Below are positions 33,769 through 45,598 of a DNA stretch of 64,000 nucleotides, piece after piece; the first letter of the stretch is position 1, and every line of letters begins with the position of its first letter. The notes below the pieces were generated by a model that saw only the letters and a list, made by a program, of their open reading frames with translations, was not told the DNA's origin and made no database searches. The translations under genes and the position numbers were made by a program. Origin of the DNA: Phialocephala subalpina (lineage: Eukaryota; Ascomycota; Leotiomycetes; Helotiales; Mollisiaceae); assembly GCA_900073065.1 (NCBI GenBank), contig FJOG01000025.1, positions 959,877-1,023,876 of the forward strand, in the 5' to 3' direction.

Positions 33769-35206
33769 GCACTGAGCATAAGTACAAGACAACAGCACAG
33801 AGATGGGACAGTTCTGTATGTTATTAGCATGATTTTACTCAGCAAATAAAGTCTGATGACATTTCATCAAAGCAGCCTTGGAGACAGGTTTGCAGTGCTT
33901 TGTAGAAAGGCCACTCTTCTTTGGGAAGAATATACATCAAATGATTGAAGTAGTTGGGCTTGTGACTAGGGAATTATTGGCGTGATTGCTAAATGAAAGT
34001 GCCACTGAAAGCTGCTCAACAAGAGATCGAGCCTTTTATGAAATGGAAACAGGCTTTGTGTAAAACCATGCTTCCTGCTCTCAATAACTTTTGACTATGA
34101 CAAGGCATCCACAATATTTAAGACCTCCGATCGGCTACCAATATCTGGATCTACACATAGGTCAGAGTGGAAAGGTGAGGAGGTGGGTAAACAGAATAGT
34201 TTTCACGGACACACTTGTCATTGAAATTCCATTTCTGCTCCGCTCCTGCCTCGTATGAAAAAATATGGTTCTATTCATCGAAACGCATACGTCAGGCTTT
34301 GGTTCTGGTCTTATGCGCGAGGCTGCCGTTGTTGCTCGCAGGCACGGCCCGCTATATATAAAAAGGGTTCATTACTCGATCTTCTTCTTCTTCTTTACAA
34401 CCTTCTTTACCCATTAATTAAGAGATGAATAAGAGCACAGGATGTCGAACTCAAGTGAGTTATCTTCTTGTCCAATGTTTCCAATAGTGCAACCCGTATT
34501 TCAGTATACGAGGCATAAGTAGATACGTATCTCTAATAATCACAGTATTTCAAGTGGTACTTAAGCTCGTTTATATAATCGTGCGTATAATACAATTTCC
34601 GTAATACGAGATATCACTTTGTCAGATGATAAGCGGATCCATCTATCGATCCTCAGTTTACGTGTATTATATCCTCTCCTTTCCTCTCTTTTCATGGGAA
34701 TCAATCAGATCTATTGTTTGGCATCTCATACACTTATAGCATACTAAAGTACAGAACAAAAGGGTTTAGCTCCCAATTTACCTCTTTATTATTCCGCGCA
34801 TTTTTGTTTCTAATCTCATTCTCTTTCTTTTTATATTAAACCCCTCTTAAAAATAAAAAACTAAGTACTATTATATAAGAATTAAATAGAAGGCTTTAAA
34901 TAATCCTTATTTCGAACCCTTTATCTTAAGGATCAAGGGATAACAAGGTAAATTAGCTATATAATCTATATTTTGGTATAAGGACTAATGTGGTTATATG
35001 ATACGAAACTAGGCTTAGGGTGTGCGCAAGGAATTAATATTGTACGCCGTACGTCCATATGGCTTCAATACCAGCTTCCGTAATACGGGCATACGCTGTT
35101 GGGAGCGCTATTCTTGTCAATATCCTTCACTCTTTCTTTTCGGGACCTTCAATGTCCTGGACATGTCGGGACACTATCAAGACTTCTTGATTGATATCAA
35201 AGAAGT
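33769..35206. other. Gene-free spacer with an AT-rich island
   Basis: Between the two F-box-like copies. The first 650 bases are of ordinary composition, with no gene seen; a TATATATAAAAAG box lies near 34354 with a CTT-rich stretch after it, but no coding region follows. The rest is the AT-rich island described separately, then a 63-codon frame (35022-35213) without motifs. Confidence 0.5.
34460..35010. repeat. AT-rich island, probably mutated transposon DNA
   Basis: About 550 bases are strongly enriched in A, T and TA dinucleotides (for example 34830-34990), with no open frame, while the flanks are of normal composition. This is the look of repeat-induced point mutation of old transposon copies in ascomycetes. 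No terminal repeats or element ends can be seen. The string CCGTAATACG occurs at 34599 and again at about 35078. Confidence 0.55.
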
Positions 35207-35539
35207 ATGCTGACTGCGATCCCAGGAGTAAGCTCTTTCGGTGTCGTGGACGTATCACACGACCTGGCTCCAAATGACCCAGATGTCTACCGACTGGACC
35301 ACCTCTGCGACGCAGCAAGGTATCTGCTGAGCAACGACCGTTGCGTAATACCACCAGTAAAGGCTATTGTTGGTCCCATCCCTAGTCTCCCACGTCTTGA
35401 TGTATCGCGTCAGCTTCGGGGTCATTGCTTCTGGGAGTACAATCATGGCGGTTTCAACGACGAGGTATTTCTACCTATGCCAGAGCTTTTGACGACCAAG
35501 CCTTGTGAGGACATTCTAAACGCCTTTGTTCAATTATAA
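35207..35539 (+). CDS. Unrecognised open frame upstream of F-box-like copy 2
   Basis: A frame of 110 codons of good composition (LAPNDPDVYRLDHLCDAARYL, WEYNHGGFNDEVFLPMPELL) ends 30 bases before the TAG acceptor that begins the F-box-like copy 2. It could be an upstream exon of that locus or an unrelated remnant. I do not recognise a domain. There is no counterpart that I can see upstream of copy 1. Low confidence. Confidence 0.3.
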   Translation: MLTAIPGVSSFGVVDVSHDLAPNDPDVYRLDHLCDAARYLLSNDRCVIPPVKAIVGPIPSLPRLDVSRQLRGHCFWEYNHGGFNDEVFLPMPELLTTKPCEDILNAFVQL

Positions 35540-35569
35540 CATGAAGAGCTACTAATTAGTATCAATAGA

Positions 35570-36632
35570 TTGATCACTCGCCCCAAGAAGCTCCCAAAAG
35601 AACTCCATCAGAAGATTTACAGCTACGTGACATTGCCATGGTCACCGATCGATTCCCGACCCCAAAGTACACCGCCCCAAAGACTCGTTTCACTTGCTCG
35701 CTGTATCACGCAGCCTCTATACGCACATCCAATTGTTATACGAACCGATCTGGAAAACATTGAGGGTGCCAATAGAGCGAGAAGCTATACTCGGTTTCGA
35801 TTTGTCAGTTGAGGAGTCATAATCGGTGGAGATGCACGGGGGAAAGCGTCACATGTCGGCATGAAGCCATATCATCGATGACTCATTGGTTTACTAGGAA
35901 GCTCTGCCTGATCGGAATGAATCAGTGAGAGCACCTTATTAAGGAGACATTCCAACTTAGCTAGAAGGGCAGATTTGACATCAATACCATTCCCTTTGCC
36001 CTGACCACTTCCGCAACTGATACGATTCAGCAATCCGAGAGAACGGGGAACTCCACAAGGACTCGAGAGTATATGGTTGCTACCAACCAACCAGCCTCCA
36101 ATGTGGCCGACGCCCGGCTCATCCATCTTGGCCTCAGCCACCTTCTATCCCTGGACCCTGAATCTACCACCACATAAGAACTGACTACATGCCTCTCCCA
36201 CGCTTGCCACTACATGAGCACCCATCTCATCAACCTCCGCTCCATCCTCCTTTACATTGTCATCTTAGGAACAGACCTCAAACACTTCCTCGCCACACCA
36301 AATCACTCATGGGTCTCCGCAATCAGCTCTCTTAGACCCTGAACCAAATTTGACTTGTTCATCGGTCCTACTCTCAACATAATCCGCAAGGATAGAGTCA
36401 AGGTACGTGGGCCTGAACATTTGACTGCCGAGAAATGTCTTGAGAGAATGTTTCGACCAGACTCACTTTTGAGAAAGAGCAGAGCGCGATTAAGAATCAA
36501 GAATCAGGAAGAGATTGAATTTGATTAGGCAACGCTGGAGTTCGAGACAGAGGTTGAATTGGGCTGATGACTATTGAAGGTGACGGTGGTAAGGGGAAGC
36601 AGGAACTTGGGACATTCCTTTTGGTGCAATAA
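35570..36632 (+). pseudogene. LPxELxxKIY (F-box-like) family gene, copy 2, decayed
   Basis: It starts with the same TAG-ATTGATC junction as copy 1 and KKLPKELHQKIYSYV, then about 55 codons before a stop at 35810. After scrambled sequence, the block matching copy 1 resumes at about 36180 (LTTCLSHACHYMSTHLINLRS, HSWVSAISSLRP), is cut by a TGA near 36340, continues with HLTAEKCLERM and stops again near 36526. A last piece reads ELGTFLLVQ, matching AGAFLLVK of copy 1. The order and spacing are those of copy 1, but stops and shifts are more frequent, so this copy decayed further. The family is unknown apart from the F-box-like start. Confidence 0.6.
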
Positions 36633-37511
36633 GAGGTCAGTATCCCTCATCCCAGGAGTGGGAGGACTTTCAGAATAGGCTGGAATTTCCTCAAGCTAGC
36701 GATCCCTTGATCCGAATTGAGAGCAGCCTCCTCTGCTTTGAAGTTGCTCAGACAATTGTCCCACGAGCTGCTGGATAATCCGAGAGCCCCGGAAAAAATA
36801 TTACGATGATTTAGCAATCAATAAAAGTTTTTTCCAATAATAATCAAGTTATAATAATCAAGTTATCAAACATGCTTTGCAAATGCCCTCAGCTGCTCAG
36901 GGGTAAAAGGGGGATAGGTCAGTTAAGCGAGACTTCACGGCAGGGGCAATCATCACTAAACCTCCAGACTATTAATCGCTGCAACATCAGCGCCTAGCCC
37001 TGTACCTGCCACTAAGCGAGGACACATCGTCATCACTTTAGATCCTCATCCTCAAAGCCAAAAGGCTTCAAAGTCAAATATACTCTCACTTCTGGGACAT
37101 TGAAAATATGCCAGAGGAAAACCAGGCCATCGGCAAAAGGCACTTGCCGCTCTCTTCTGATCAAAGTTAGGAACCATAGAGCTTGGTGCATGTTTTAATA
37201 TCTCCATTCAAGATCTTCGCCAACTATCTACAAGAAAAGAAAAGAAAAGGGTATCGTAGAAATAAGCGCTATGGTACAGAAGCCACCGATCGTCAATTCA
37301 TCCATCCTATAAGAACACCCGAACACCATGCTCGAAGTGTATCTCTCGTGTCGTTTCGTTTCCCTTTTGAAGCCACCCGCATCTGCCAACGCCAGCTCAT
37401 TTCATCGCCATATGTATATGTATCTCAAATCATCAGGCCGTTTCGTCGTTCTCTTCTCATTGGCGGATACTCTGATCCTCGGCTATGATCCGAGTATGAT
37501 CATTTTTGCCC
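36633..37511. other. Intergenic, F-box-like copy 2 to SH3 gene
   Basis: About 880 bases with no supported gene. A short direct repeat (ATAATCAAGTTAT twice) lies at 36838-36866 within an A/T-rich patch. The end is the 3' flank of the minus-strand SH3 gene. Confidence 0.5.
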
Positions 37512-40210
37512 TCACCTCCGCCAGCCGGTACTAGAGCTCCCATATATCGGACTCTGCACCACCTCCAGCCCAGGCTGCAACTGCACCATATTACCACTCC
37601 CATTACTATTCGTACTCCTCACACTCGTCCTCCTCTCATGGCTCGGCACATTGTTCGTCGGACTCCTCGCAAGCTGGAGTGTTGGCATCTTGCCAAATCC
37701 GAATTTATGCCTCACACTCGGACTTGAGGAGATTTGTCCGCCTTCACCGAGATTCTCAACGAATGCTTGTGGAAACAGACCCCAAGCTTTCCCCCTATTC
37801 GTGTAGCCAGACCAGCACCATTGGTCTTGAAATGTGTAGCCGATATTGGTGATTAAGTCGCCTTTGTTGAACTTTAGCCAGCCGCGTGTGCTGTCCTTCG
37901 CTTCTTTGGGCTTGAAGTCCCATTTAGCAGTCGCGACGAGTGGACTTGCTTGGTTCATTAAAAGATCCTCTCTTGCAGGTAAGTCGAGCGTGATGGCAGA
38001 GGCAGGAAATGATCCTCTTTCTCCATCGTGGTATCCCATGCACCATTGTCCACCAAATTGCGTTGGGAATGTGACTCCGACGATCTTTGCACCAACGGCA
38101 AAATGCATTGCTGGGTGGCCATCAGGATCTGTCGCTCCGCTGTGACCTCTCTTGGGATGGTGGGTGACGACTGCAGTGGCCGATGGTCGAGTAGCCACTT
38201 TTTGAGCGATTTCCCTAATGTTGAAAACATGCAGGCTAGGCTCGTTCAAAGGAAAATGAATATCGAAGTCAACAGCCTCAGGAGGCTGCAAGCCATAAAG
38301 AGTAATAATTCCGGAAACTTCAGGCAAAGGCCGTGTGTGCGTTGCCAAATGCCGGAATAGTTGGCTCACCGAGAAGAAAATCGTCGCATCGTGTTCTTCG
38401 ACGGTCTTGTGTTCTTGAATGCAGAAGATGCACTGAAAAAATTAGCGAATATAAATAAGAAGGCAGAAATGACTTACCGCATAGCAAGACTCCTCAATCG
38501 ACTTCGTCTTGACATGGCATTTCGAAATGAACCTCTGTCGAAAGCGAACCCCACAATTTCCATAAATGCCACCGCGATCTAGGAGCCTATCTTTTTCGAC
38601 ATCATTCCAGCCAACTTCGTACGAGCATTTGATGCATCTTGCCGAGACCGTAGCACTATAATGTCCTGCTGGTCTCTTGTAGATCTTGAACCCAGTCTCA
38701 CCTCTGACAAGCGCCTTCGCACCATCGCAGAAACCACCAAACTTGAAAAACGAAGCATCGTGTCGCATTGGGTGGTCAATGGATCTCACTGATGTTGCGG
38801 GTGCAGAAGATGTCAGTTGAACAGGCGGTGGTTCGTTGTCATGGACGGGTATTAAACCAGCAGTATAGTCGGTATTGTCAACGACCTCAATACCTTGGTA
38901 AACACCTTCTCCAAAGTCAGGTAACCTCAAAGTCGCAGCTACCGGTATGCCTTCAAGACCAGCTGATGACCGATGTTCACTAAGAGGAGGGCTCAAAGGT
39001 CCTGCTGCTCTCAGGCCGAAGATTGAGTCAGCCTCACTGTCATGCCGTCGTGTAGCTGGACGTTCTTGGAACTCCGAGCTGGCGATTGAGCTTCGTGTAC
39101 CCTGGGAAGCTCCACCTTGACTTCTTTGCCTCGTCATCAATGTCTGGTAATCACTCATGCTTGTTCTGGAAGCTCGACCATCAATTGGACTGATTGACAT
39201 CCCTCCTGTCGCTCCTGTAGGAGAAATTGGTGTGAGGATTGGGCTGGTGGTGAAGATTTCGCTGACTCTATGCTCGTCTATCGATGAGATGGACTTTCGG
39301 AACTCGTTTTGGAACATTAATCGTGAATCTCTCCGCCGTTGTAAGAACTCCTCATTGGCCCTGACACGGCTCAGGACAACTTCTCTGGGAATCAGACGAC
39401 CTTCTGCATCGGTTGTGCTTCCTGGAGATGCCTCACGAGAGGTTCTCCTCTGAGATCTCGAAGGCGGACTCATATGTGCTCCAAGATCAAATTGAGAAGG
39501 ACTATCGATTGTCCAGGGACTTTTCGGTTTGACAGGCTCGGCTGGGGAGATGTCGAGATAAAGTCGTCTCTCTGGTGGAGATGCAGCTGGAGTCGGCAGA
39601 GAATTCTGACTTGATGTTGACTGACTCGGTGATGGTACTGGCTTTCGCATGCTTGGTGCCCTCTGCCTCATGCTCGCCAACTGTGTTCTGTCGTCCCTGG
39701 GCGGCGATCCAACTGCAAGGCTCCGAGGAGCAACCAATCCAACTCTCTCTCGCACATTGTGGAATATGGTTATGCATTGGTCGGCGCAGTCCTGTGCTTC
39801 TCGCTCGATGCTGCTGAAGGCTGCAGCCCTGAAAGACTCGGGGTCCTCCTCGAATTCATCGCACTCGTCAATTCTATCCCTCACATCCGTCCGCAGATTC
39901 TTGAATCGTTGTTTGAGATCATCTGGACATAGTCAGCCCATGCATTCGTGCATAACGAAGGAAACTCACCATCATCCTCCAGAGCCTTGCCGAACGGCTT
40001 TCCGCATGATCCGACATATTGTTGATATGAATCACTAATAATCTGCGAGCTTCGTTCCAACGACCTCTGCAGACTCTGTGCCGACTCGGAAATCTGCAGT
40101 GCTTGTGCAGCCGACGCATCGCTCGCAGATCTGGAAACTTTGTTTGCTAACTTGATCCCGGTCTCGAAAGCCTTGATGATGTTCCTGACGGGAGCGACGT
40201 AGTCTGCCAT
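37512..40210 (-). CDS. SH3-domain protein with Cys-rich region, actin/polarity type
   Basis: Three exons (40210-39970, 39922-38478, 38432-37512) with 47- and 45-nt introns give 868 residues in frame. The N-terminus (about 1-140) is helical, with heptad-like ADYVAPVRNIIKAFETGIKLA and a long acidic helix. About 150-450 is a low-complexity Ser/Pro/Arg region, likely phosphorylated. About 480-600 holds a conserved Cys/His-rich part with CIKC, CGVRFRQRFISKCH and CYACIFC, probably zinc-binding. A degenerate SH3-like segment (about 672-715, GGQWCMGYHDGERGSFPA) precedes a good SH3 domain (about 728-790, AKWDFKPKE, DQWCWSGY, GLFPQAFVENL). SH3 domains bind proline motifs and suggest a scaffold role in signalling or the cell cortex; the exact homologue is not known to me. 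I chose the start at 40210 (MADYVAP); a frame-open ATG 13 codons upstream is possible. Confidence 0.85.
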
Positions 40211-43117
40211 TTCGCGGGGCCTGGCGAGTCGGCCGGCTGTCAAATCCAATGGTGTGGTTCAGATCGTCCAAGGGAAGCCTGTTCTTATCGTGATCAGTAG
40301 GTGTGGTGTTGATAGAAGGCGGGAAGCAGAAGGAGAAACAGGAAGATGTACCTGTGAAATGCGAGGAGGTTATCATATACTGTACGACGAGACTGTGCAT
40401 GCGTGCGACAGAGCTGCGGTCGGGGTCGGTGTGAATGAATTCCAGCGGCTTAGGCTCTCTCCCCTCAGTGTTCGCCCTGAAATGGAGGCCAGACCTCTGC
40501 CTTCTGCCTTCCACCACCCATCTCCTGCAGCCAATATTGCTGAAAGCGGCCTAGGACCACTCTTGCTGGCGGATGGCAGGGCTGCACAGTACAGTACTTG
40601 GGCTGTGCTACGGTGCATGCGGCCATCACTGCCCAGATAACCGTACCGTTGACGGGCGAGGGCGAATGAATGCGCTTGTCAAACGACATGCTGCACGTGG
40701 GGAAAGTCGAAGAGTGGAAGTTCTAAAGAGAGTTAGAGTTCATGCGACAACGCGTCATTGAAGATCCAGAAGGTGGTCGTGAGGCTTCCCCATTCCCAAT
40801 TCCCAATTCCCAGCTTTCCCCAAAACTCCAAGATCCACGTCGATGACAGCTCCCCGCCATCTCGTCCGGGCCAATAGCGATGCAACTTTGAGCAAACTTC
40901 AGATAAGCAGTGTCAATGTGTCCTAGCACACCCTGGATGAACCAGGACAGCGCTCGCGGAAACCAATCCAGCGTCCCGAAGCCCTGGAATTCCATTCCCT
41001 TGTACCGTATATTTTTAACCATACCTTCGTACTGTATCTTCCGTACCATGCACCCGATCAGATGCGCGATTAACGATCTCCAACGGTGCGGAAGGCTGTC
41101 TGTCGCTTCCATGACAGAGGAATGTCTCAATTCTTGCGATCGCGAGGCTTCACCGTCTCATGGTCGCGTTGTCGTCGGCGGACCCGGATCGTGATCTCGT
41201 ACAGTAATTGCGACTTCTTGTCTCGGGTGGTACAGTACTGTGGACATACGGTTCGGGCCTGCACAGCCAAACGAGTATTGCAAAACCGACAAGTGGCATG
41301 TACGAGACGCTGAGGGTGAGAAAGCCATCGTCTGATCATTTGGCCCAGTCGTACTGTACAATGATTCACGCTTCAGAATCTCACCTACAGACAGAGGTGC
41401 CTCCTCTTAACCCAAGACCACATTCATTAAAAGACACCGACGACATAGGCATGTGTTGTGGTATAGAGGGCCGAACACATATTCTCTCAGTTCTTCGGCG
41501 TCAGCACCTGGAAAGCTCACCGAGACCATACACCAAAAGCCGAACAAAACTCACCACCAGAAAAATAGTCGCCGAAGCCATCAAAGTCCAGATCATCCTC
41601 GACTTCATAGAAGAAACTCAATCTACATACCCGCAAGTTATACTTCAATCGTGCACCTGCAATACAAGCAACCACATAAACCATCTCTTGCAACATCCAC
41701 GCGTGACACCACCGAGACATAAAAGCTCTAAGACGAAACGTTAAACGCGCTCACTCGAGAGCGACAGCCACAAGCAACTCTGACAGCCTCCTCACAGCCT
41801 CAGATTACGATGCGCAACAAAAGAATAGCAGTAGTGAGATAACTCCACTCAGCGTTGTGATCAGCGCTCGAACAGATAGGAATCTTGGGGGCCGTGAGAG
41901 AAGAGTTTTGTTGAGGCACGTGATAGGTGTTTGATGCTGCTGAGCATGCAGGTTGATGTCCTCAGGTTCATCTTGGAGTGAAGAGCTCTTGGCTTCACTC
42001 GAAAGAAAAATATATAATTATGTCCTCGTTCACGTTCATGGTAGACTTCGAAATCTTCAGCCATCATCGTGAGACCAAAAGACCATCCCTGCAACAATAC
42101 TTTGTTGCACATCGCAGTGGAGCTTCCTGTTCCCTCGGCGTCTGAAAAGGTAAAGTGGATCGAGTCTTGAAACAGGTAGAGATCCCATTCGCTCGATAAT
42201 CTTCGAGATCTTCAAGGTTGTGCAAGGATGAGGCTGGCGCGATCGCCCCCTTCGTTCGTTCCCGAATAGGAAGAATTTGAAGCGAAGCGAGGAAGCGAGA
42301 ATTGATGACTTCGATCGTGACTCTTCCTTCCTTCTAGGCAGCAACATCTTATTGAAAGTGAAAGGACAGAGTTTTGGATTTGTTACCAACATCGTGAAGA
42401 TGACGATGACGATGATGTGTGGCTTGTGTTTCGATATACACAGCCATGGCACTGCCGAATCACGAGAGCAAGTGTCTCTCAGATGTGCTGGATTCGCAGC
42501 CTTTAAATATTTATTCAGCTTGCCGCCGAAAGGGGCCACGGAGAGTTGTCCGAAGTCGCAAGTTGATACTTGGTTTAAACTTGTTCTTTGTCCAATTTTT
42601 TTCTTCCACCACGTTCCGCTCTAATATCAGGTTCGGACTAGGACAATGAGCAAAGTTTTGCTGCGAAGCGTCATGTCTTAATGTCCCATAGCGATCGGAC
42701 TTTGGAGCCGTTTCAAGTCTTTCTGCAACTTGGCTCAATGTCTGTTCATATCTTCGACTTTCTAACTCATTCAATGTCGAGTTTGTCGCACTTATGCGCT
42801 CAATGTCCCTCCCAGACCCGACATTCAGGTCGCACTCCCGATTCCCAACATTTGAAGTTACTTGAAAACTTGGAAATTGTCACCTCGCATTGTCCCACTT
42901 AAATTTGGGCTTTCAATCAAGGCTGATCTTACTACTACGTATCTCGAATTGTCGCGGCGCAGTTGTGACATTGAATACACGTGACCATGGCCAGAATTGC
43001 TCCTTCCCAACTTCTTTCCGTGCGTGTTCAATTGCCTGTAGGATCGAAGGGGCCTCAAGCATGTAAAAGTTATACTTGCAGCGAAATACACCCCCTAGCA
43101 TCCATCACCTCCTCTCC
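40211..43117. other. Long gene-poor stretch between SH3 and acid phosphatase genes
   Basis: About 2.9 kb. Many short frames overlap on both strands (for example 41208-41744 plus, 42057-42539 minus), none with a recognisable domain. A two-exon small gene on the minus strand near 41408-41720 is conceivable, but composition and homology do not support it. I see no transposon ends. Confidence 0.4.
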
Positions 43118-44498
43118 TCAACCAAAGAACGACGCTGCCGTCGCATCACCCAAGCTCAGATTTCCTAAGCCCCAATTTTTCTCCACAGTCGCCATCTGCG
43201 AGTAATGATTGAACGCTGTTCCATTCGTCGTTCCTCTCAACGAAGCCGGGATTGCATCTCCAAGCAGTATCGAGTATACTTGATTATTGCTCGTATAGCT
43301 TTCCGTTTCATCGAAAGCTACATTCATCAGCCTCTTTCCAGTTCCACAGTTCAAATCTGCTTACTCAGGAGAACCAAAGTCTTCTGCATAAAGTTGCTAT
43401 TGCTCAACAATGGGGTAAGGAAAGACCTTGCCCAATTTCCGGCCGTGGTCACGGAAGTGTCGTGTCCGTCGTTCGCTGTCTTCGTTAGCATCACTTCGAA
43501 GGCCAAGCGGATGATGGATTATGCACTCATGTTAGGAGTTATGAACATCCACTGCGGCAATTGGTTATTTGCCAAATCTGTGTCGAACATTGTGAAGTTC
43601 TTGATCTTCGCGAGACGATCAAGCTTCGAAGTCACAGAGTCGTAGCTCATTAAGCCACTGTCCCTGATCAGCACTTCTCGCTCTTTTCCACTTCCACCAT
43701 TCATCCTCCTCCCCAACATACACAAAAGCTCAAACAGAAGAAGAAAGTGAACACTCACTTATGCTTCCTAACATAATCATTTGCTCCGGTCTTCTGATTC
43801 ACATAGTTCCCCTCAAACCCACTATAAGGCATATCCTCTTGATACTCACCCCAACTCACCCCCGCAGCCTCAAGCAAATCGACAATCGTCTCAGAAGAAC
43901 TACTGATTCGGCTAAATGAATCACTGCTGATTCCGTGCTTCAAGAAGTTAGTACTTTGTTTTCTGCAGAAGAAAAGAGCCGAAGAGGATGAAACCTCTTC
44001 GGGAGTTCCCAACACAGCAAAATTCAAGAGGCGAGACAAAGAAAAAGCTTGATTACGGTTGAACCTCCTACTGCGGCAACGTAGTTGGGTTGAGAGGGGT
44101 GGGTGATGGCGAGGTAATTGGTCAGGAGTATTCCTTGGGAGGCGAGATAGGCGAAATTTGCTTGAAACTTGTTAGTTTTCTGGTCCTTGAATTACCTCCT
44201 GGTATCTTATCGGTGGGGTTTCTCCTTGTTTCTAGGAGAAGGCGAACGAAGAGGGGCATTACACTTCGGGAAGGAAGGGGAGGTACTGACTATCTGCCGC
44301 CGCCATAGAGTAATCGGTGTTCTCACACCATATCGTGACGAATCGATTGAAACTCTCTCCCACGACATTGCTCGTTGGGCTCTCCGTCAAAGCTGTAGCT
44401 CTCGCTTTCGCCACTGCCGAAGAGGCAGTAGATGTGTACTGCGTTTGTGCCAAAGTACTGGTCGCTGTTCCCATTATGAAGAGTAATTGAAAACGCAT
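43118..44498 (-). CDS. Secreted acid phosphatase (phosphoesterase family)
   Basis: Six exons (44498-44291, 44160-44057, 43937-43759, 43657-43527, 43475-43365, 43317-43118) sum to 933 nt, or 310 residues. This is the fungal PhoA-like/phospholipase C-like phosphoesterase family, which frees phosphate from organic esters outside the cell. A signal peptide (about 1-18) is followed by FVTIWCENTDY (metal-site Glu59/Asn60), LTNYLAITHPSQPNYVAAVGG, VSWGEYQEDMPYSGF, KTGANDYVRKH, LPQWMFITPNM, TNDGHDTSV, TFDETESY and FNHYSQMATVEKNWGLG, all in family order. The second intron (44056-43938) has a GTAATC donor and is the least certain join. The protein ends about 20-100 residues earlier than many relatives. 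Introns of 130, 119 and 101 nt are longer than usual here, but no lesion is needed. Confidence 0.87.
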
Positions 44499-45598
44499 CT
44501 TGAAGACAAGTACAGGAAGATAAAAAGGGCGAAATTAGAATGGTGGGAGGGTGGGACAGTGATGGAGAGTACGGAGCAAGATGAGCCCGAACCTTGAACG
44601 GCGATGCCGGGTGGTTGTAAGATCCTACTTATGCTTCAATCTGCAGCCCACATACGATCTTCTCCAGGCCTTCTAGTGCCCAATTACTCCCAAGAACAGT
44701 GACATTCCAAATCCAGATTTTCTGCGCGACACAAATTCATCCCACCAATCCAGTAACGGGTATTTCCCATGACCTTCCTTCTCTTGCTAAGATTCCCATG
44801 ACCTTCCTTCTCTTGCTAAGATCCATACCCCACCTACCTCATGCGGACGACACCCCAGCACATCTCCAATCCCCCAGCCTTCTAGAAGTCTACTTACCGA
44901 ATATGACTGGTCTCCTCTCTCCAAACTGCAAGGAACTCGAGTGTCGATCTCCAACAACGTGCATTATGATTGGCAAGGAGACTTCTAACTGCCGCCCCGC
45001 TAGAGACTCCCGCGTCCGTTTTGGCAGAAATGCCACCTTCCACTTTCGGGTCTCTGTTCCGATGCAGGTCATGCAGGAACGTATCGCGGGGTTGCGAAGA
45101 CCATGATCTGGTACCAATGGGAGTTCTTGGTGGTGGAATAAAGATCAGATGAATACTATCTTAAGATTTGAAATTTGAAGCTTCCACGCTCATTCGACGA
45201 AGGAGAATTTTTGTGTCATGGGATCATCCTCCATTTTCATAAATTTAAAGCAACATCAACAAGCAAAAGAACATCACGAAGGCATGCTATTATATATGAG
45301 CCTGAAACCCCACAGAAAGCATCTTTTGTCAAACCCACAAGTCGGCGCAATGTACTGGGCAATTTTTTGTGTTTTTCTGTTCACGTGTACGGTAAAGGGA
45401 GGGGATATTTGGGTGAGGAAGATGTTCTATTAAGAGCTAATGAGAGACTCTCTGGGTGACTACTACCATACATAGCAAACAAGCTAAATGATTCCCGCGA
45501 TGTTTGAGTTCTTGCTTTTCATGCTCAAGCATGTTTTCTTGAACTTGGAGTAGCCAGAGGTCACATGAGACTAGCAAAACATAAGACACTTGCTCCTT
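44499..45598. other. Intergenic upstream of acid phosphatase
   Basis: About 1.1 kb containing the phosphatase promoter (first bases) and the 3' flank of the PhlG-like gene. Short frames at 44699-45106 and 45175-45459 have no recognisable content. A 29-bp tandem repeat lies at 44764-44821. Confidence 0.5.
44764..44821. repeat. 29-bp perfect tandem duplication
   Basis: Two adjacent identical copies of a 29-base unit beginning TTCCCATGACCTTCC (44764-44792 and 44793-44821). It lies in intergenic DNA and breaks no gene that I can identify. Confidence 0.95.

Noticed and set aside
41408..41720. Possible two-exon small gene on the minus strand (acidic, with CLCRRC)
   Set aside because: A plausible GTGAG...CCAG intron joins two frames, but there is no homology, signal peptide or composition support.
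42057..42539. 160-codon minus frame
   Set aside because: Basic, patternless translation that overlaps equally long frames on the other strand.
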